The notes: generated from the letters alone by a model not told the origin. 64,000 nucleotides of DNA from Nitratireductor alexandrii (GCF_004000215.1 NZ_RBVY01000002.1:248001-312000), one strand, 5' to 3'. Positions 1 through 9,209 are shown, numbered from the stretch's first letter. Program-made: numbers and translations.

Positions 1-159
1 GAATTCACCGATCAGTTCGAGGCCGCTCTTGTCGCCGGTGTTTTCCGCGCCGGAGGTCCAGTCGATCGGCCCGCTGGCGATCGCGGCCGCTGCGGCCGGT
101 TCCTCATCGCGGCTTTCGCCGGACGGGTTGGCGGGATCGGGATCGTGTCTGGATGTCAT
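1..159 (-). CDS. uvrC: UvrABC excinuclease subunit C, N-terminal 53 codons only (cut by window edge)
   Basis: Reading leftward from an ATG at 157-159, 53 codons run to the window edge. The translation starts with an acidic, Ala/Pro-rich tail and ends with a segment resembling the entry to the UvrC GIY-YIG nuclease domain (KSGLELIGEF). Rhizobial UvrC proteins carry such an acidic extension before a similar segment. The start overlaps the SDR stop as ATGA (156-159), so the two are translationally coupled. UvrC makes the dual incisions of nucleotide excision repair. Only the variable N-terminus is visible, so the name rests on the short terminal match and remembered rhizobial gene order (Omp, SDR, uvrC). 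Confidence 0.5.
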   Translation of the reverse strand, partial: MTSRHDPDPANPSGESRDEEPAAAAAIASGPIDWTSGAENTGDKSGLELIGEF

Positions 160-920
160 TCGCGCATGCCTGTCACATCGGGTGTCTGCCAGGCAAGATG
201 CTGGCCGCCGTCGAGCGCGATCATCTGGCCGGTTATCGACGGTGTTTGCCACAAATAGCGTATCGTGGCGCCGAACTCCGTCAGCAGAGGACCGCGCTTG
301 AGCGGCAGGGCGTCGGTCTGGGCGCGAAAGTCGGAGACGGCTTGGCGCGCGTTCTTCAGTGTCGGGCCGGGGCCGATCGCATTGACCCGGATACGCGGTG
401 CCAGGCCTTGGGCCATGGTTCGCGTCGCCGTCCACAAGGCCGATTTCGACAGCGTGTAGGAAAAGAATTGCGGTGTCAGCTTCCAGATCCGCTGGTCGAT
501 GACGTTGACGACGAGCCCGTCGCCGTCGGCGGGCAATGCCTTGGCCATGGTCGAGGTCAGCGCCACCGGCGCTTTCAGGTGCAGGGCAAAGTGCCGGTCC
601 CATCGTTCCCAGTCGGGATCAGCCGGACTGTCGTCGTCGAAGGCGGAGGCGTTGTTGACCAGCAGGCGCACCGGCCCAAGCGCATCGGCGGCCGCGGCGA
701 TCAACCCGGCACCGGCGTCAGGGTCGCACAGATCCGCCGGCAGCACGACGGCTTTTCCGCCGGCCCGGCCGATCGCGTCGGCAAGCCGGTCGGCCTCCTC
801 GCGGGCGCGGTTGCAGTGGATGGCCACACCAAACCCGTTGGCGGCGAGGTCCTCAACGATCGCCGCGCCGATGCGCCTGGCGCCGCCGGTGACAAGGGCT
901 GTTGGCCCGTTTTCGGCCAT
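156..920 (-). CDS. SDR-family oxidoreductase (FolM/PTR1-like)
   Basis: A 254-residue short-chain dehydrogenase/reductase. Visible motifs are the dinucleotide-binding TGGARRIG (residues 11-18), the NNAS motif (89-92) and the catalytic YxxxK (Tyr155, Lys159), with a C-terminal GQMIALDGGQ segment typical of classical SDRs. The TGGARRIG form with Arg-Arg resembles pteridine reductase/FolM-type SDRs, so a pterin substrate is possible but unproven. The reading frame extends upstream to 1025, but the start at 920 gives the normal SDR N-terminus. Its stop overlaps the downstream uvrC start by 4 bases. Confidence 0.85.
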   Translation of the reverse strand: MAENGPTALVTGGARRIGAAIVEDLAANGFGVAIHCNRAREEADRLADAIGRAGGKAVVLPADLCDPDAGAGLIAAAADALGPVRLLVNNASAFDDDSPADPDWERWDRHFALHLKAPVALTSTMAKALPADGDGLVVNVIDQRIWKLTPQFFSYTLSKSALWTATRTMAQGLAPRIRVNAIGPGPTLKNARQAVSDFRAQTDALPLKRGPLLTEFGATIRYLWQTPSITGQMIALDGGQHLAWQTPDVTGMRE

Positions 921-1307
921 GGGTCCGTTCACTCCCGTTAACACCGCCGAAATATATGCGGCAAAATTACGATTGAAAGGCGCACTGTCGTCGCGTCCAC
1001 CTGTCCATATCGTGGCCGGCCACAACGGTTCGACCTGTTCGCCCGAAGTTTTTCTGTAGCAATTTCAACATGATGGTGCGGTATCTTGAATCACCGTTTG
1101 CGCCTAGCCGGGCGCCTGTTGCTGAAACGTCACGTCAAATTTCGGCCGCATAGCGGCCAGCCAATGACCAGATTTTCGGTACCTTTCAGCCAGATTCAAA
1201 CCCGACATTCGCCGCAGCCGGACCCGCCCGTTCCTCCCACACGGTCCGGTGCGCGTTCATGCGGGGGAAGACGGTCTCGTCCTCCGCCGAGTGACCAAGG
1301 AGAGAAG
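921..1307. other. Intergenic region between divergent SDR and Omp genes
   Basis: A 387-base stretch without a supported gene. It must hold the leftward promoter for the SDR/uvrC unit and the rightward promoter and leader of the Omp gene. The Omp frame stays open back to 1086, but that part lacks the signal peptide seen from 1308 and is very basic, so it is not counted as coding. I see no convincing -35/-10 pair, riboswitch or repeat. Confidence 0.5.
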
Positions 1308-1970
1308 ATGATGCGTACCAAAACCAATCACGCCCGCTCGATCGCCGCTGCGGTCGGAGCCGTCGCCCTTTTCGGCGTTGCGTCGGCCCAGGCCGCCGAC
1401 GTCATTGACCAGACGCCGGTGGCGCCGCTGCCGGTCGAAGAGGTGCCGGTCTACACCTGGTCCGGCGGCTATGTCGGTGCCTATGGCGGCTATGGCTTCA
1501 GCGGCCGTACCCGTGCGCCGGGCAATTCCATCAATACCGACGGTTTCCAGGGTGGCGCCTTCGGGGGCTGGAACGTTCAGGAAGGCATGTTCGTCTACGG
1601 TGCGGAAGCCGATATCGGCTATAACGGCAACGAGGGCACCAATGCCGGCCTGACGTCGCAATCGGGCGTCGACGGCACGCTGCGCGCGCGCCTCGGCGTC
1701 GCGTTGAGCGACCGCGTGCTGGTCTACGGCACCGCCGGTGGCGCCGCAGGCCGGCTCGAAGTGTCCGACGCGACCACGTCCGACACCAACACCATGCTGG
1801 GTTGGACGGCCGGCGTCGGCACCGACATCAAGCTGACCGACCGGATTTTCGCGCGCGGCGAATACCGCTATGTCGACTATGGCGACAAGGACTTTTCGCT
1901 GTCTGGCGGCCCGACCTCGATCGACGCCAGCGAGAACAAGGTTCTGTTCGGTCTCGGCATGAAATTCTGA
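1308..1970 (+). CDS. Omp25/31-family outer-membrane beta-barrel protein
   Basis: 220 residues with a classical signal peptide (basic start, hydrophobic core, AQA cleavage site near residue 29), then a Gly/Tyr-rich beta-barrel ending in a C-terminal Phe (GLGMKF), the signature for BAM-dependent insertion. The N-terminal WSGGYVGAYGGYGF segment is typical of the small eight-stranded porin-like barrels of Hyphomicrobiales (Omp25/Omp31, RopB). A purine-rich RBS (AAGGAGA, 1297-1303) lies 4 bases before ATG 1308 and 7 before ATG 1311; either could be used. The gene is monocistronic, ending in a strong terminator at 2002-2029. Likely a structural or envelope-stability protein. Confidence 0.9.
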   Translation: MMRTKTNHARSIAAAVGAVALFGVASAQAADVIDQTPVAPLPVEEVPVYTWSGGYVGAYGGYGFSGRTRAPGNSINTDGFQGGAFGGWNVQEGMFVYGAEADIGYNGNEGTNAGLTSQSGVDGTLRARLGVALSDRVLVYGTAGGAAGRLEVSDATTSDTNTMLGWTAGVGTDIKLTDRIFARGEYRYVDYGDKDFSLSGGPTSIDASENKVLFGLGMKF

Positions 1971-2001
1971 TCCGAACGGCAGCACGAAACCAAAACAAAC
2001 C

Positions 2002-2029
2002 GGCCGGGCGTTTCGCGCCCGGCCTTTTT
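2002..2029 (+). terminator. Rho-independent terminator of the Omp gene
   Basis: Perfect 9-bp GC-rich stem GGCCGGGCG (2002-2010) / CGCCCGGCC (2016-2024), 5-base loop, followed directly by five T (2025-2029). It sits 32 bases after the Omp stop codon. Confidence 0.9.
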
Positions 2030-2142
2030 GCGCCGGGCAGGCATTGCGCCAATGGCTGGCGCGATTTGCAGGCTTCGCCGATTTTGGAACAACGCGCCTT
2101 GGCAAGGTGGCCGTGCAGAACTGCCCGGCCGTGACGCCCGCG

Positions 2143-2745
2143 TTACGACGCGGCAGGCAGCAGCGCGGCCAGGTCTGGATATTTGTCGTCGAACCGTTTC
2201 ATCCAGTTCTTCAGCCTGGTCCGCCCGCGCATCCAGTCGGTGCCGAAGCGCAGTTCCAGATAGCCGAGCACCGCCCTGATCGCGATATGGCCGCAATGGA
2301 TGCGTCGCCCGAGTTTCGGCGGCTCGGCATTCAACCGGTCGAGTGCCCGCTCCACCTTCGCCCATTGCCGGTCGAGCCAGGGTTGGTGCACCTTGTCCGG
2401 CGGATGGAAGCGCCGTTCGTAGACGTGGGCCAGCAGGCAGTCGGTCATGCCGTCGGCCAGCGCCTCCATGCATTCGGCCTCGGTGCGTTTAACAGCATTG
2501 CGCGGAAAGACCGCGTTCTTGGAAATCCGGTTCAAATATTGGGTGATCGCGCGGCTGTCGTAGAGCGCGAACCCGTCTTCGGTCAAAAGCACCGGGATCT
2601 TGCCGAGCGGATTGGCGTCGATCAGAAGATCGGGTTCGGCGCCGGTGTCGACCGGTACCGCCTCGAACGGCACCTGCGCCAGTGTGGCTGCCATGCGAAC
2701 CTTGGCCGAATAGGGCGAGGGCGGAGCGTAAAGAATGCGGATCAT
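2143..2745 (-). CDS. Glutathione S-transferase family protein
   Basis: 200 residues. The N-terminal thioredoxin-like domain shows the active-site region PPSPYSAKVR (residues 8-17), the cis-Pro segment NPLGKIPVL (45-53) and the glutathione gamma-Glu contact DSRAI (63-67). The remainder is an all-helical GST C-terminal domain. The frame is open upstream to 2829, but the start at 2745 places the beta-strand MIRILYAPP at the N-terminus as usual. Likely cytosolic glutathione conjugation or thiol chemistry; the substrate cannot be told. The next gene upstream on the same strand is the secreted protein at 2801-3220. Confidence 0.85.
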   Translation of the reverse strand: MIRILYAPPSPYSAKVRMAATLAQVPFEAVPVDTGAEPDLLIDANPLGKIPVLLTEDGFALYDSRAITQYLNRISKNAVFPRNAVKRTEAECMEALADGMTDCLLAHVYERRFHPPDKVHQPWLDRQWAKVERALDRLNAEPPKLGRRIHCGHIAIRAVLGYLELRFGTDWMRGRTRLKNWMKRFDDKYPDLAALLPAAS

Positions 2746-2800
2746 GACGGTGTCGGCCTCGTGATTCTTCGTTGAAACGGTCCGCTGCGCGTGCGGGCGC

Positions 2801-3220
2801 TCAGCGCACGACCCGGCAGCGGCCGTCATAGACCTTCCAGCGGTCGAAGCCCGACACGCAGAATTCCACGCCGTCGCCGATGCCCGCGAAACCCATTCCG
2901 TCCTCGATCAGGTACCAGATAGTCCGCCGGCGCCCGTCCGACAGCACCGCCGTCGCCCCGCAATAGCGGCGCGCGATCGGCCTGTTCTCGCGCCAGGGCA
3001 GGTAACGCCGCTCGTGCACGCGCCGGAAGTTGACGATCTCCACGTCGGGCAGATTTGGCACGTGGCGGACCTGGTGGCGGAATTTCGTCGTGATGCGCGA
3101 CAAGATGGCGCCGTCGCCGCACGCACGTGGCGTCAGATCGTGGGCGCTTGCCGGAACGGCCCACATCAACACGCCCGCAAGCAGCGACAACGCAAAACCG
3201 ATGCGGACGGGTCGTACCAT
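2801..3220 (-). CDS. Conserved secreted protein with four cysteines, function unknown
   Basis: 139 residues with a clear Sec signal peptide (about residues 1-26, ending ASA). The mature part holds exactly four cysteines (34, 87, 121, 135), a pattern suited to two periplasmic disulfides, and an aromatic/Arg-rich core (RYLPWRENRPIARRYCG near residues 72-88). I recognise it as a family of short exported proteins common in Hyphomicrobiales, sometimes labelled 'phage portal' without good reason, but not its function. It lies upstream of the GST gene on the same strand. Confidence 0.75.
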   Translation of the reverse strand: MVRPVRIGFALSLLAGVLMWAVPASAHDLTPRACGDGAILSRITTKFRHQVRHVPNLPDVEIVNFRRVHERRYLPWRENRPIARRYCGATAVLSDGRRRTIWYLIEDGMGFAGIGDGVEFCVSGFDRWKVYDGRCRVVR

Positions 3221-3371
3221 TCTCGTTACTCCGAGTCGGGCTGGACGGGAGGCGCACTGTGATGAATAGGCGTGGCCTGGTCAAGCTGCGCCGGGCCGTG
3301 TTGTCGGCTCCGGCCATTGTGATAGGCTCCGCACCGGGTTGTCTTTCGGGACGGTTTTTTGGGGGGACGCG

Positions 3372-3797
3372 ATGACGGAACCGGCATCGGCCGTGCTGGA
3401 ACGCCTGTTTCGGGCGCTCGAGGCGCGGGACAAACAGGCCGCGCTGGCCTGCTTTGCCGAGGACGCCCGGCTGTTCGACCCGCATTACCCCAGCCCGCAG
3501 ATGAACGGCCGCGCCGAAATCGAAGCCGGTCTCGACTGGGGCCTGTCGGTCATGCGCCAGTTCGGCTTCACCACCATCCATTTGTTTGAGGGGCGCGACG
3601 CGGTGAGCGGCGCCGTGGAGGTCGACACCAGCCACGTGCTGAAAAACGGTCAGGCGCTGAACTTTCCGCAGGTCTTCGTCTTCGAGACACGCGACGGGTT
3701 GATTTCGCGATTGCGCGCTTACGAGCCCTACGGGCCGAACGGTCTGGGCGGTATCTTTCTCGGCGTTGCACGGCTGCGGCGCAAGCTGTTCGGCTGA
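3372..3797 (+). CDS. NTF2/SnoaL-like domain protein
   Basis: 141 residues with the SnoaL/NTF2-like cone-fold pattern: helical N-terminus (VLERLFRALEARDKQAAL), then the strand ACFAEDARLFDPHYPSP containing the typical acidic/His pocket residues, then four strands. Such proteins act as isomerases, hydrolases or ligand-binding subunits; no specific activity can be read here. The start at 3372 is chosen because a G-rich Shine-Dalgarno-like run (3358-3366) precedes it; an in-frame ATG at 3339 would add 11 residues unlike the family. It converges with rlmJ, with only 4 bases between the stops. Confidence 0.7.
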   Translation: MTEPASAVLERLFRALEARDKQAALACFAEDARLFDPHYPSPQMNGRAEIEAGLDWGLSVMRQFGFTTIHLFEGRDAVSGAVEVDTSHVLKNGQALNFPQVFVFETRDGLISRLRAYEPYGPNGLGGIFLGVARLRRKLFG

Positions 3798-3801
3798 CGT
3801 C

Positions 3802-4668
3802 TCAGTCCTCCCGCGCCGCGTCCTCACCGGCCAGATGCTCGATCCGCCACGACGCGGTGTTGTCCTCGGCGAGCAGCACGGCCAGGGTCGGTAGAATGGT
3901 CTGCATCTCCTCCTCCAGCAGAAAAGGCGGGTTGACGACCACCAGGCCGGACCCGTCGAGCCTGGGTTCGGGGGAGGGGCCGCGCACCGACAAGGAGACG
4001 TCGAGAATGCGCGCAATCCCGGCGTGGCGCAGGCGGTCGCGAAAGCGCGCCACCGCGGCGTGGTCCTTGATCGGATACCACAGCGCATAGATGCCGCCCG
4101 GCCAGCGCCGATAGGCCTTGGCAAGGCCGTCGACGATGCGGTCGAACTCGCCTTCGCGCTCGAACGGCGGATCGACCAGAACCAACCCGCGCTTTTCCTT
4201 CGGCGGCACATGCGCGCCGAGCGCCAGCCAGCCGTCGAGTTCGATGACCCGCACCTGGTAGTCGCCGTCGAAGCGCGTTTTCAGCGCAAACGCCTCCTGC
4301 GGATGCAGTTCGATCGCCGTCAGCCGGTCGCGGCCGCGCAGCAGGTGGCGCGTGATTTCCGGCGAGCCCGGATAAAACCGCAGCGGCTCGGCCGGGTTGA
4401 GCGCCGCCACGGCCTCGAGATAGGGCGCGAGCAGGGTTTTCGCCGGCTCGGCCAGGTCGGCCTGCGCCAGTTTGGCGATGCCGTTGCGCCATTCGCCGGT
4501 CTTCTGCGCTTCTTCCGAGGACAGATCGTAAAGGCCCGCGCCGGCATGGGTGTCGATCACCCGAAACGGTTTGTCCTTGCGCTTGAGATAGTCGAGGATG
4601 CGCGTCAGCACCGCGTGTTTGACCACATCGGCGAAATTGCCCGCGTGATAGCCGTGGCGGTAGTTCAT
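3802..4668 (-). CDS. rlmJ: 23S rRNA (adenine-2030-N6)-methyltransferase RlmJ
   Basis: 288 residues with the diagnostic RlmJ N-terminus MNYRHGYHAGNFADVVKH, an SAM-binding segment (VIDTHAGAGLYDL, residues 38-49) and the N6-adenine methyltransferase catalytic tetrapeptide DPPF (166-169). Length matches the family (about 280). It methylates one adenine of 23S rRNA before assembly of the large subunit. Standing alone on the minus strand, it converges with the NTF2-like gene. Confidence 0.93.
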   Translation of the reverse strand: MNYRHGYHAGNFADVVKHAVLTRILDYLKRKDKPFRVIDTHAGAGLYDLSSEEAQKTGEWRNGIAKLAQADLAEPAKTLLAPYLEAVAALNPAEPLRFYPGSPEITRHLLRGRDRLTAIELHPQEAFALKTRFDGDYQVRVIELDGWLALGAHVPPKEKRGLVLVDPPFEREGEFDRIVDGLAKAYRRWPGGIYALWYPIKDHAAVARFRDRLRHAGIARILDVSLSVRGPSPEPRLDGSGLVVVNPPFLLEEEMQTILPTLAVLLAEDNTASWRIEHLAGEDAARED

Positions 4669-4781
4669 ACGCTCAACCCGTCTTCATAAACGCACCACCG
4701 TCGGCGTTGTCGACGGGGTGGACCGATTCTTTTTCGCCGGGATGGCTGTTGTCCAACCGCCAAACCCGGTAGTTTTGCGGC

Positions 4782-6890
4782 ATGAACCAGCACGCCAAGA
4801 TCGCGATCGGCCACACGGCCTGCCCGCACGACTGCCCCTCGACCTGCGCGCTCGACGTGGAGCTTCTCGACAGCGGCCGCATCGGCCGCGTGCACGGCGC
4901 GCGTGACAACACCTATACCGCAGGCGTGATCTGCGCCAAGGTCGCGCGTTACGCCGAACGCGTCCACCATCCCGACCGGCTTTTGAAGCCGCTGGTGCGC
5001 GCCGGCGCCAAGGGCGAGGGCGCTTGGAAGGAGGCGAGTTGGGAGGCCGCGCTCGATCTGGTGGCGGAAAAGTTCCTCGCTGCCGAGGCGCGTTTCGGCA
5101 GCGAGACGGTCTGGCCCTATCAATATGCCGGCACGATGGGGCTGGTGCAGCGCGATTCTATCCATCGTCTGCGTCACGCCAAAAAATATTCCGGCTTCTT
5201 CGAATCGATCTGCACCAATCTCGCCTGGACGGGTTTCGTCATGGGCGCGGGCGCGCTGTGCGGCGCCGATCCGCGCGAAATGGCGAAATCGGACTGCGTC
5301 GTCATCTGGGGCACCAACGCTGTCGCCACCCAGGTCAACGTCATGACCCACGCCATTCGCGCGCGCAAGGAACGCGGAGCCAAGATCGTGGTGATCGACG
5401 TCTACGACAACGCCACCATGAAGCAGGCCGATCTCGGCCTGGTGCTCAGGCCGGGCACGGATGGCGCACTCGCCTGCGCGGTCATGCATGTCCTGTTTCG
5501 CGACGGCCTTGCCGACCGGCCCTATCTGGAAAAATACACCGACGATCCGGCCGGGCTAGAGGCGCATCTGGCCTCGCGCACGCCGCAATGGGCTGCCGCG
5601 ATTACCGGTCTCACGGTTGACGAGATCGAGACTTTCGCCCGGCTGGTCGGCACCACCAAACGCAGCTTTTTCCGCCTCGGTTACGGTTTCGCGCGCCAGC
5701 GCAACGGCGCCGTCAACATGCATGCCGCCCTGTCGATCGCAGCGGTCACCGGCGCCTGGCAGTACGAGGGCGGCGGTGCCTTTCACTCCAATTCGGGCAT
5801 TTTCCGGCTCGACAAGACATTGTTGGAGGGGGTGAAGCTTGCGGATCCGCGCATCCGCATGCTCGACCAGTCGCAGATCGGGCGCATCCTGACTGGGGAT
5901 GCCGAGGCGCTGCGCCACGGTCCGCCGGTCACCGCGATGCTGATCCAGAACACCAATCCGGCCAATGTCTGCCCCGAGCAGCGGTTGGTGAAACAAGGTT
6001 TCCTGCGCGAGGACCTGTTTGCCTGCGTGCACGAACAGTTCATGACCGAAACGGCAGCGCTTGCCGATGTCGTCCTGCCGGCCACCATGTTCCTCGAACA
6101 TGACGACATCTATCGCGGCGGCGGCCATCAGCACATCATCCTCGGCCCGAAACTGATCGATCCGCCCGCCGGGCCGCGTCCCAATCTCGATGTCATTGAG
6201 GGCCTGGCCGAACGGCTCGGCGTCGCCGACCGTCCGGGCTTCGGCATCAGCGCGCGGGCTCATATCGACGTCATGCTCGCCAAGCGCGGCCTGGGCGATT
6301 TCGACGCTCTCGCCGGCGAGCGCTGGGTGGACCTGCAGCCGGACTTCGACACCGCCCATTTTCTGACCGGTTTCGGCCACACGGACGGAAAATTCCGTTT
6401 CCGGCCCGACTGGACCGGCACGGTCGCTCCCGCCAAGCCGCCGAAATCTCTGGGCGCTTTCGGGCCGCACGACAGGCTGCCCGTCTTTCCCGACCATGTC
6501 GGTGTGATCGAGGAGGCGGACGACACCCATCCCTTCCGGCTGGCGACATCGCCGGCGCGTTCGTTCCTGAATTCCAGTTTTTCCGAGACCCCGAGCGCGA
6601 AAAAGCGCGAAGGGCGGCCGGAAATCATGCTTCATCCCGACGACGCCGCCGAAATCGGCATAAAAGATGGAGACCGCGTCGAGATCGGCAATCCGCGCGG
6701 CGAGATCGTGCTGCACGCCAGGCTTTTCGGCGGCGTGAAGCGTGGGGTCGCTGTCGCGGAAGGGATTTGGCCCAACGCCGCGCATGAGCGCGGCGAGGGC
6801 ATCAACGTCTTGACCGGTGCCGATGCGCCCGCGCCCTATGGCGGGGCGGCGTTCCACGACAATCGCGTGTGGATCCGGCCGGCCGGCTAA
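4782..6890 (+). CDS. Molybdopterin-dependent oxidoreductase (DMSO-reductase superfamily), orphan catalytic subunit
   Basis: 702 residues. The N-terminal [4Fe-4S] site is Cys14, Cys18, Cys22 and Cys51 (C-x3-C-x3-C-x28-C), followed by the large bis-MGD catalytic domain and a C-terminal molydopterin-dinucleotide-binding beta barrel (about residues 590-700, with HPDDAAEIGIKDGDRVEI). Cys144 (ESICTNLAW) lies where the family places its Mo ligand. There is no Tat signal, so the enzyme should be cytoplasmic. No electron-transfer or membrane-anchor subunit flanks it. The substrate is unknown; paralogues are variously labelled formate dehydrogenase-like or thiosulfate-reductase-like. Confidence 0.85.
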   Translation: MNQHAKIAIGHTACPHDCPSTCALDVELLDSGRIGRVHGARDNTYTAGVICAKVARYAERVHHPDRLLKPLVRAGAKGEGAWKEASWEAALDLVAEKFLAAEARFGSETVWPYQYAGTMGLVQRDSIHRLRHAKKYSGFFESICTNLAWTGFVMGAGALCGADPREMAKSDCVVIWGTNAVATQVNVMTHAIRARKERGAKIVVIDVYDNATMKQADLGLVLRPGTDGALACAVMHVLFRDGLADRPYLEKYTDDPAGLEAHLASRTPQWAAAITGLTVDEIETFARLVGTTKRSFFRLGYGFARQRNGAVNMHAALSIAAVTGAWQYEGGGAFHSNSGIFRLDKTLLEGVKLADPRIRMLDQSQIGRILTGDAEALRHGPPVTAMLIQNTNPANVCPEQRLVKQGFLREDLFACVHEQFMTETAALADVVLPATMFLEHDDIYRGGGHQHIILGPKLIDPPAGPRPNLDVIEGLAERLGVADRPGFGISARAHIDVMLAKRGLGDFDALAGERWVDLQPDFDTAHFLTGFGHTDGKFRFRPDWTGTVAPAKPPKSLGAFGPHDRLPVFPDHVGVIEEADDTHPFRLATSPARSFLNSSFSETPSAKKREGRPEIMLHPDDAAEIGIKDGDRVEIGNPRGEIVLHARLFGGVKRGVAVAEGIWPNAAHERGEGINVLTGADAPAPYGGAAFHDNRVWIRPAG

Positions 6891-6903
6891 TATCCTGACT
6901 GAG

Positions 6904-7365
6904 TCACCCGGTCGATGTCGCGCTTCCCCGTGAGCGGGCACTGCGCTTGCGCAGATGATAGGTCAGCGCCAGTTGCAGGCAGTGGCGCAGTTCCGCCTCC
7001 GGCAGTGCGTCGTCGGGCCCAAAATGGAGGGCGCGGTTGCCGACGCAGCGCAGCGTCGACGGATAGAGCTCCGAAAAGCGTTCCACCAGGCCGGTATGGC
7101 AGATGAAATAAAGCGCGTATCCGTCCTGGCCGCGCAGCGCACCCAGGCGTATCGTGCTGCCGCTGCGCGAGCGCGTGGTGAGATAGGCCGGCTGACCCCA
7201 TTTCAGCGTCTCCTCGAGCGCGCCGACGCCCTTGGTGGTCGCGGCGGTCTCCAGGATAAGACGCCGGAGCGCCAGAAGCCGGCCTCGCAAGGCGGGCGGC
7301 CATGCCGCGAAGACCGCGCGCACGGCATCGTCGGCGATCGGCGGCGTTGTCGTCGTGTCGGCCAT
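6904..7365 (-). CDS. DUF1801 (YdhG-like) domain protein
   Basis: 153 residues carrying the DUF1801 pattern: an N-terminal helix, then EETLKWGQPAYLT (about residues 51-63), then strands with GYALYFICHTGLVERF. Proteins of this group are small, cytosolic and uncharacterised. The last 15 residues are Ser/Arg-rich and look disordered. It converges with the molybdopterin oxidoreductase gene (13 bases apart) and follows purN on the same strand behind a hairpin at 7396-7416. Confidence 0.8.
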   Translation of the reverse strand: MADTTTTPPIADDAVRAVFAAWPPALRGRLLALRRLILETAATTKGVGALEETLKWGQPAYLTTRSRSGSTIRLGALRGQDGYALYFICHTGLVERFSELYPSTLRCVGNRALHFGPDDALPEAELRHCLQLALTYHLRKRSARSRGSATSTG

Positions 7366-7395
7366 CGACCCTCGTCCCCCGTGCTGCGTTGGATC

Positions 7396-7416
7396 GGGTA
7401 CGGTCCTTCCGTGCCC
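7396..7416 (-). terminator. Possible purN terminator hairpin without T tract
   Basis: GGGTACGG (7396-7403) pairs with CCGTGCCC (7409-7416) with one G-T wobble and a 5-base loop, 16 bases beyond the purN stop on the minus strand. No T-run follows, so termination is only possible, not shown. Confidence 0.3.
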
Positions 7417-7431
7417 GAAGCCCGGTCGCGG

Positions 7432-8148
7432 TTAGGGCGTGAAGCGAGCCAGGTGTTCCACATCTGCGATCGCGGCGGGATCGGACTGCGGCGGCGCGGG
7501 CGAAAAGAGCCGCGCCTCGGGATCGCCATCGTCAGTGCCGGAAAACACCGCCCTGCCGTCGCGCATCGCCACCTGGCCGCGCGCGACCATCCCGAGGGCC
7601 ATCGCATAGAGCTTGTGCTCGGCCAGAAGCACGCGCACGGCCAGCGAATTTTCGCTGTCGCTCGACAACACCGGCACCGCCGCCTGAGCGATGATCGGGC
7701 CGTCATCCATGGTTTCTGTGACGAAATGGACGGTGCAACCGTGGAGGCGCACGCCTTGCGCGAGCGCTCGGCGATGGGTGTTCAAGCCCGGAAAGGCCGG
7801 CAGCAGGGACGGGTGGATGTTGATCATCCGGCCTTCCCATGCCGCCACGAAGCGGGGCGTCAAAAGCCGCATATAGCCGGCCAGGCAGACGATGTCGGGC
7901 TTGTATTCGCCGAGCGCGCGGCCGATTTCGGCCTCGTGCGCGGCCCGGTCGGCATAGTCGCGATGCGGGATCGCGACCGTTTCGATACCGTGTCCGCGGG
8001 CGATCTGCAGGCCGGCCGCGTCCGGCTCGTTGCTGATCACCGCGACGATCTCGGCCGGGAAGTCGGCAGCGGCCGCCGCCGCGATCAGCGCTTCCATGTT
8101 GGAGCCGCGCCCGGAGATCAGGATGGCCACACGCCGGCGCGCCCTCAT
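7432..8148 (-). CDS. purN: Phosphoribosylglycinamide formyltransferase (GAR transformylase)
   Basis: 238 residues. GRGSNM (13-18) binds the GAR phosphate, and the catalytic Asn110, His112 ([13 protein letters not shown]) and Asp149 (MDDGP) are all in place. It transfers a formyl group from 10-formyl-THF to GAR in step 3 of purine synthesis. The start at 8148 overlaps the purM stop as ATGA (8145-8148), indicating translational coupling with the enzyme of step 5. A tail of about 30 residues beyond the catalytic core is longer than in E. coli, as is common in alphaproteobacteria. Confidence 0.95.
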   Translation of the reverse strand: MRARRRVAILISGRGSNMEALIAAAAAADFPAEIVAVISNEPDAAGLQIARGHGIETVAIPHRDYADRAAHEAEIGRALGEYKPDIVCLAGYMRLLTPRFVAAWEGRMINIHPSLLPAFPGLNTHRRALAQGVRLHGCTVHFVTETMDDGPIIAQAAVPVLSSDSENSLAVRVLLAEHKLYAMALGMVARGQVAMRDGRAVFSGTDDGDPEARLFSPAPPQSDPAAIADVEHLARFTP

Positions 8149-9209
8149 AACGCGATCGTCCCGCGATAGATCACGCCGGCATCGCGCCGCGGCACGATCC
8201 GTCCGATCGAGGTCACGGTTTCGCCGGCCTGGTTGAGCACGGCGGCGACCTGAGCGGCCTGGCCGGCCGCCACCACCGCGATCATGCCGATCCCGCAATT
8301 GAAGGTGCGCAGCATTTCTTCATCGGCCACGCCGCCCTCGCGCCGCAGCCAGCCGAACACCGGCGGTGCATCGATCGCGTCCAGGTCGATCTCGGCCGAC
8401 CAGTCCCCGGTCAGCACACGCGGAATATTGTCGGGAAAACCGCCGCCGGTAATGTGGGCGAGCGCCTTGATGCCGTGGGTGCCGCGCACCGCGTTCAGCA
8501 GCGGCTTGACGTAGATCCGGGTCGGTTCGAGCAGCGCCTCGGCCAGCGTCCGCTCCGGCGCGAACGGGGCGGGCGCGTCCCAGGCCAGGCCGGCCTTGTC
8601 GACAATCCGGCGCACCAGCGAGAACCCGTTCGAATGCACGCCCGACGACGACAGGCCCAGGATCACGTCGCCCTCGGCAATGTCGTCGGTCGGCAGCAAC
8701 TGGCCGCGTTCGGCCGCTCCCACCGCAAAGCCCGCCAGATCGTAGTCACCGTCCCGGTAAAGGCCGGGCATTTCCGCGCTTTCGCCGCCGATCAGCGCGC
8801 AGCCGGCCTGGCGGCAGCCGGCTGCGATGCCCGAAACGATCGCGGCACCCTGGTCCGGGTCGAGCCGGCCAGTGGCGAAGTAGTCGAGGAAAAAAAGCGG
8901 TTCGGCGCCCTGCACGACGAGGTCGTTGACGCACATCGCCACCAGGTCGATGCCGACCGTGTCGTGAATGCCGGCCTCGATCGCGATTTTCAGCTTGGTG
9001 CCGACCCCGTCATTGGCCGCCACCAGCACCGGATCGCTGAAGCCGGCGGCTTTGAGGTCGAACAGGCCGCCGAAACCGCCGATCTCGCCGTCGGCGCCGG
9101 GGCGCCGCGTGGAGCGGACCAGCGGCTTGATCTTGTCGACCAGGGCGTTGCCGGCGTCGATGTCCACGCCGGCCTCGGCGTAGGTGAGACCGTTCTTGCC
9201 CTGGCTCAT
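8145..9209 (-). CDS. purM: Phosphoribosylformylglycinamidine cyclo-ligase (AIR synthetase)
   Basis: 354 residues with an N-terminal AIRS domain ([41 protein letters not shown]) and a C-terminal domain with the glycine-rich [15 protein letters not shown] segment. It closes the imidazole ring to AIR using ATP, step 5 of purine synthesis. The frame is open to 9380, but [18 protein letters not shown] at 9209 is the conserved family start. It is the first gene of purMN and diverges from the pgsA-like operon. Confidence 0.95.
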   Translation of the reverse strand: MSQGKNGLTYAEAGVDIDAGNALVDKIKPLVRSTRRPGADGEIGGFGGLFDLKAAGFSDPVLVAANDGVGTKLKIAIEAGIHDTVGIDLVAMCVNDLVVQGAEPLFFLDYFATGRLDPDQGAAIVSGIAAGCRQAGCALIGGESAEMPGLYRDGDYDLAGFAVGAAERGQLLPTDDIAEGDVILGLSSSGVHSNGFSLVRRIVDKAGLAWDAPAPFAPERTLAEALLEPTRIYVKPLLNAVRGTHGIKALAHITGGGFPDNIPRVLTGDWSAEIDLDAIDAPPVFGWLRREGGVADEEMLRTFNCGIGMIAVVAAGQAAQVAAVLNQAGETVTSIGRIVPRRDAGVIYRGTIAL

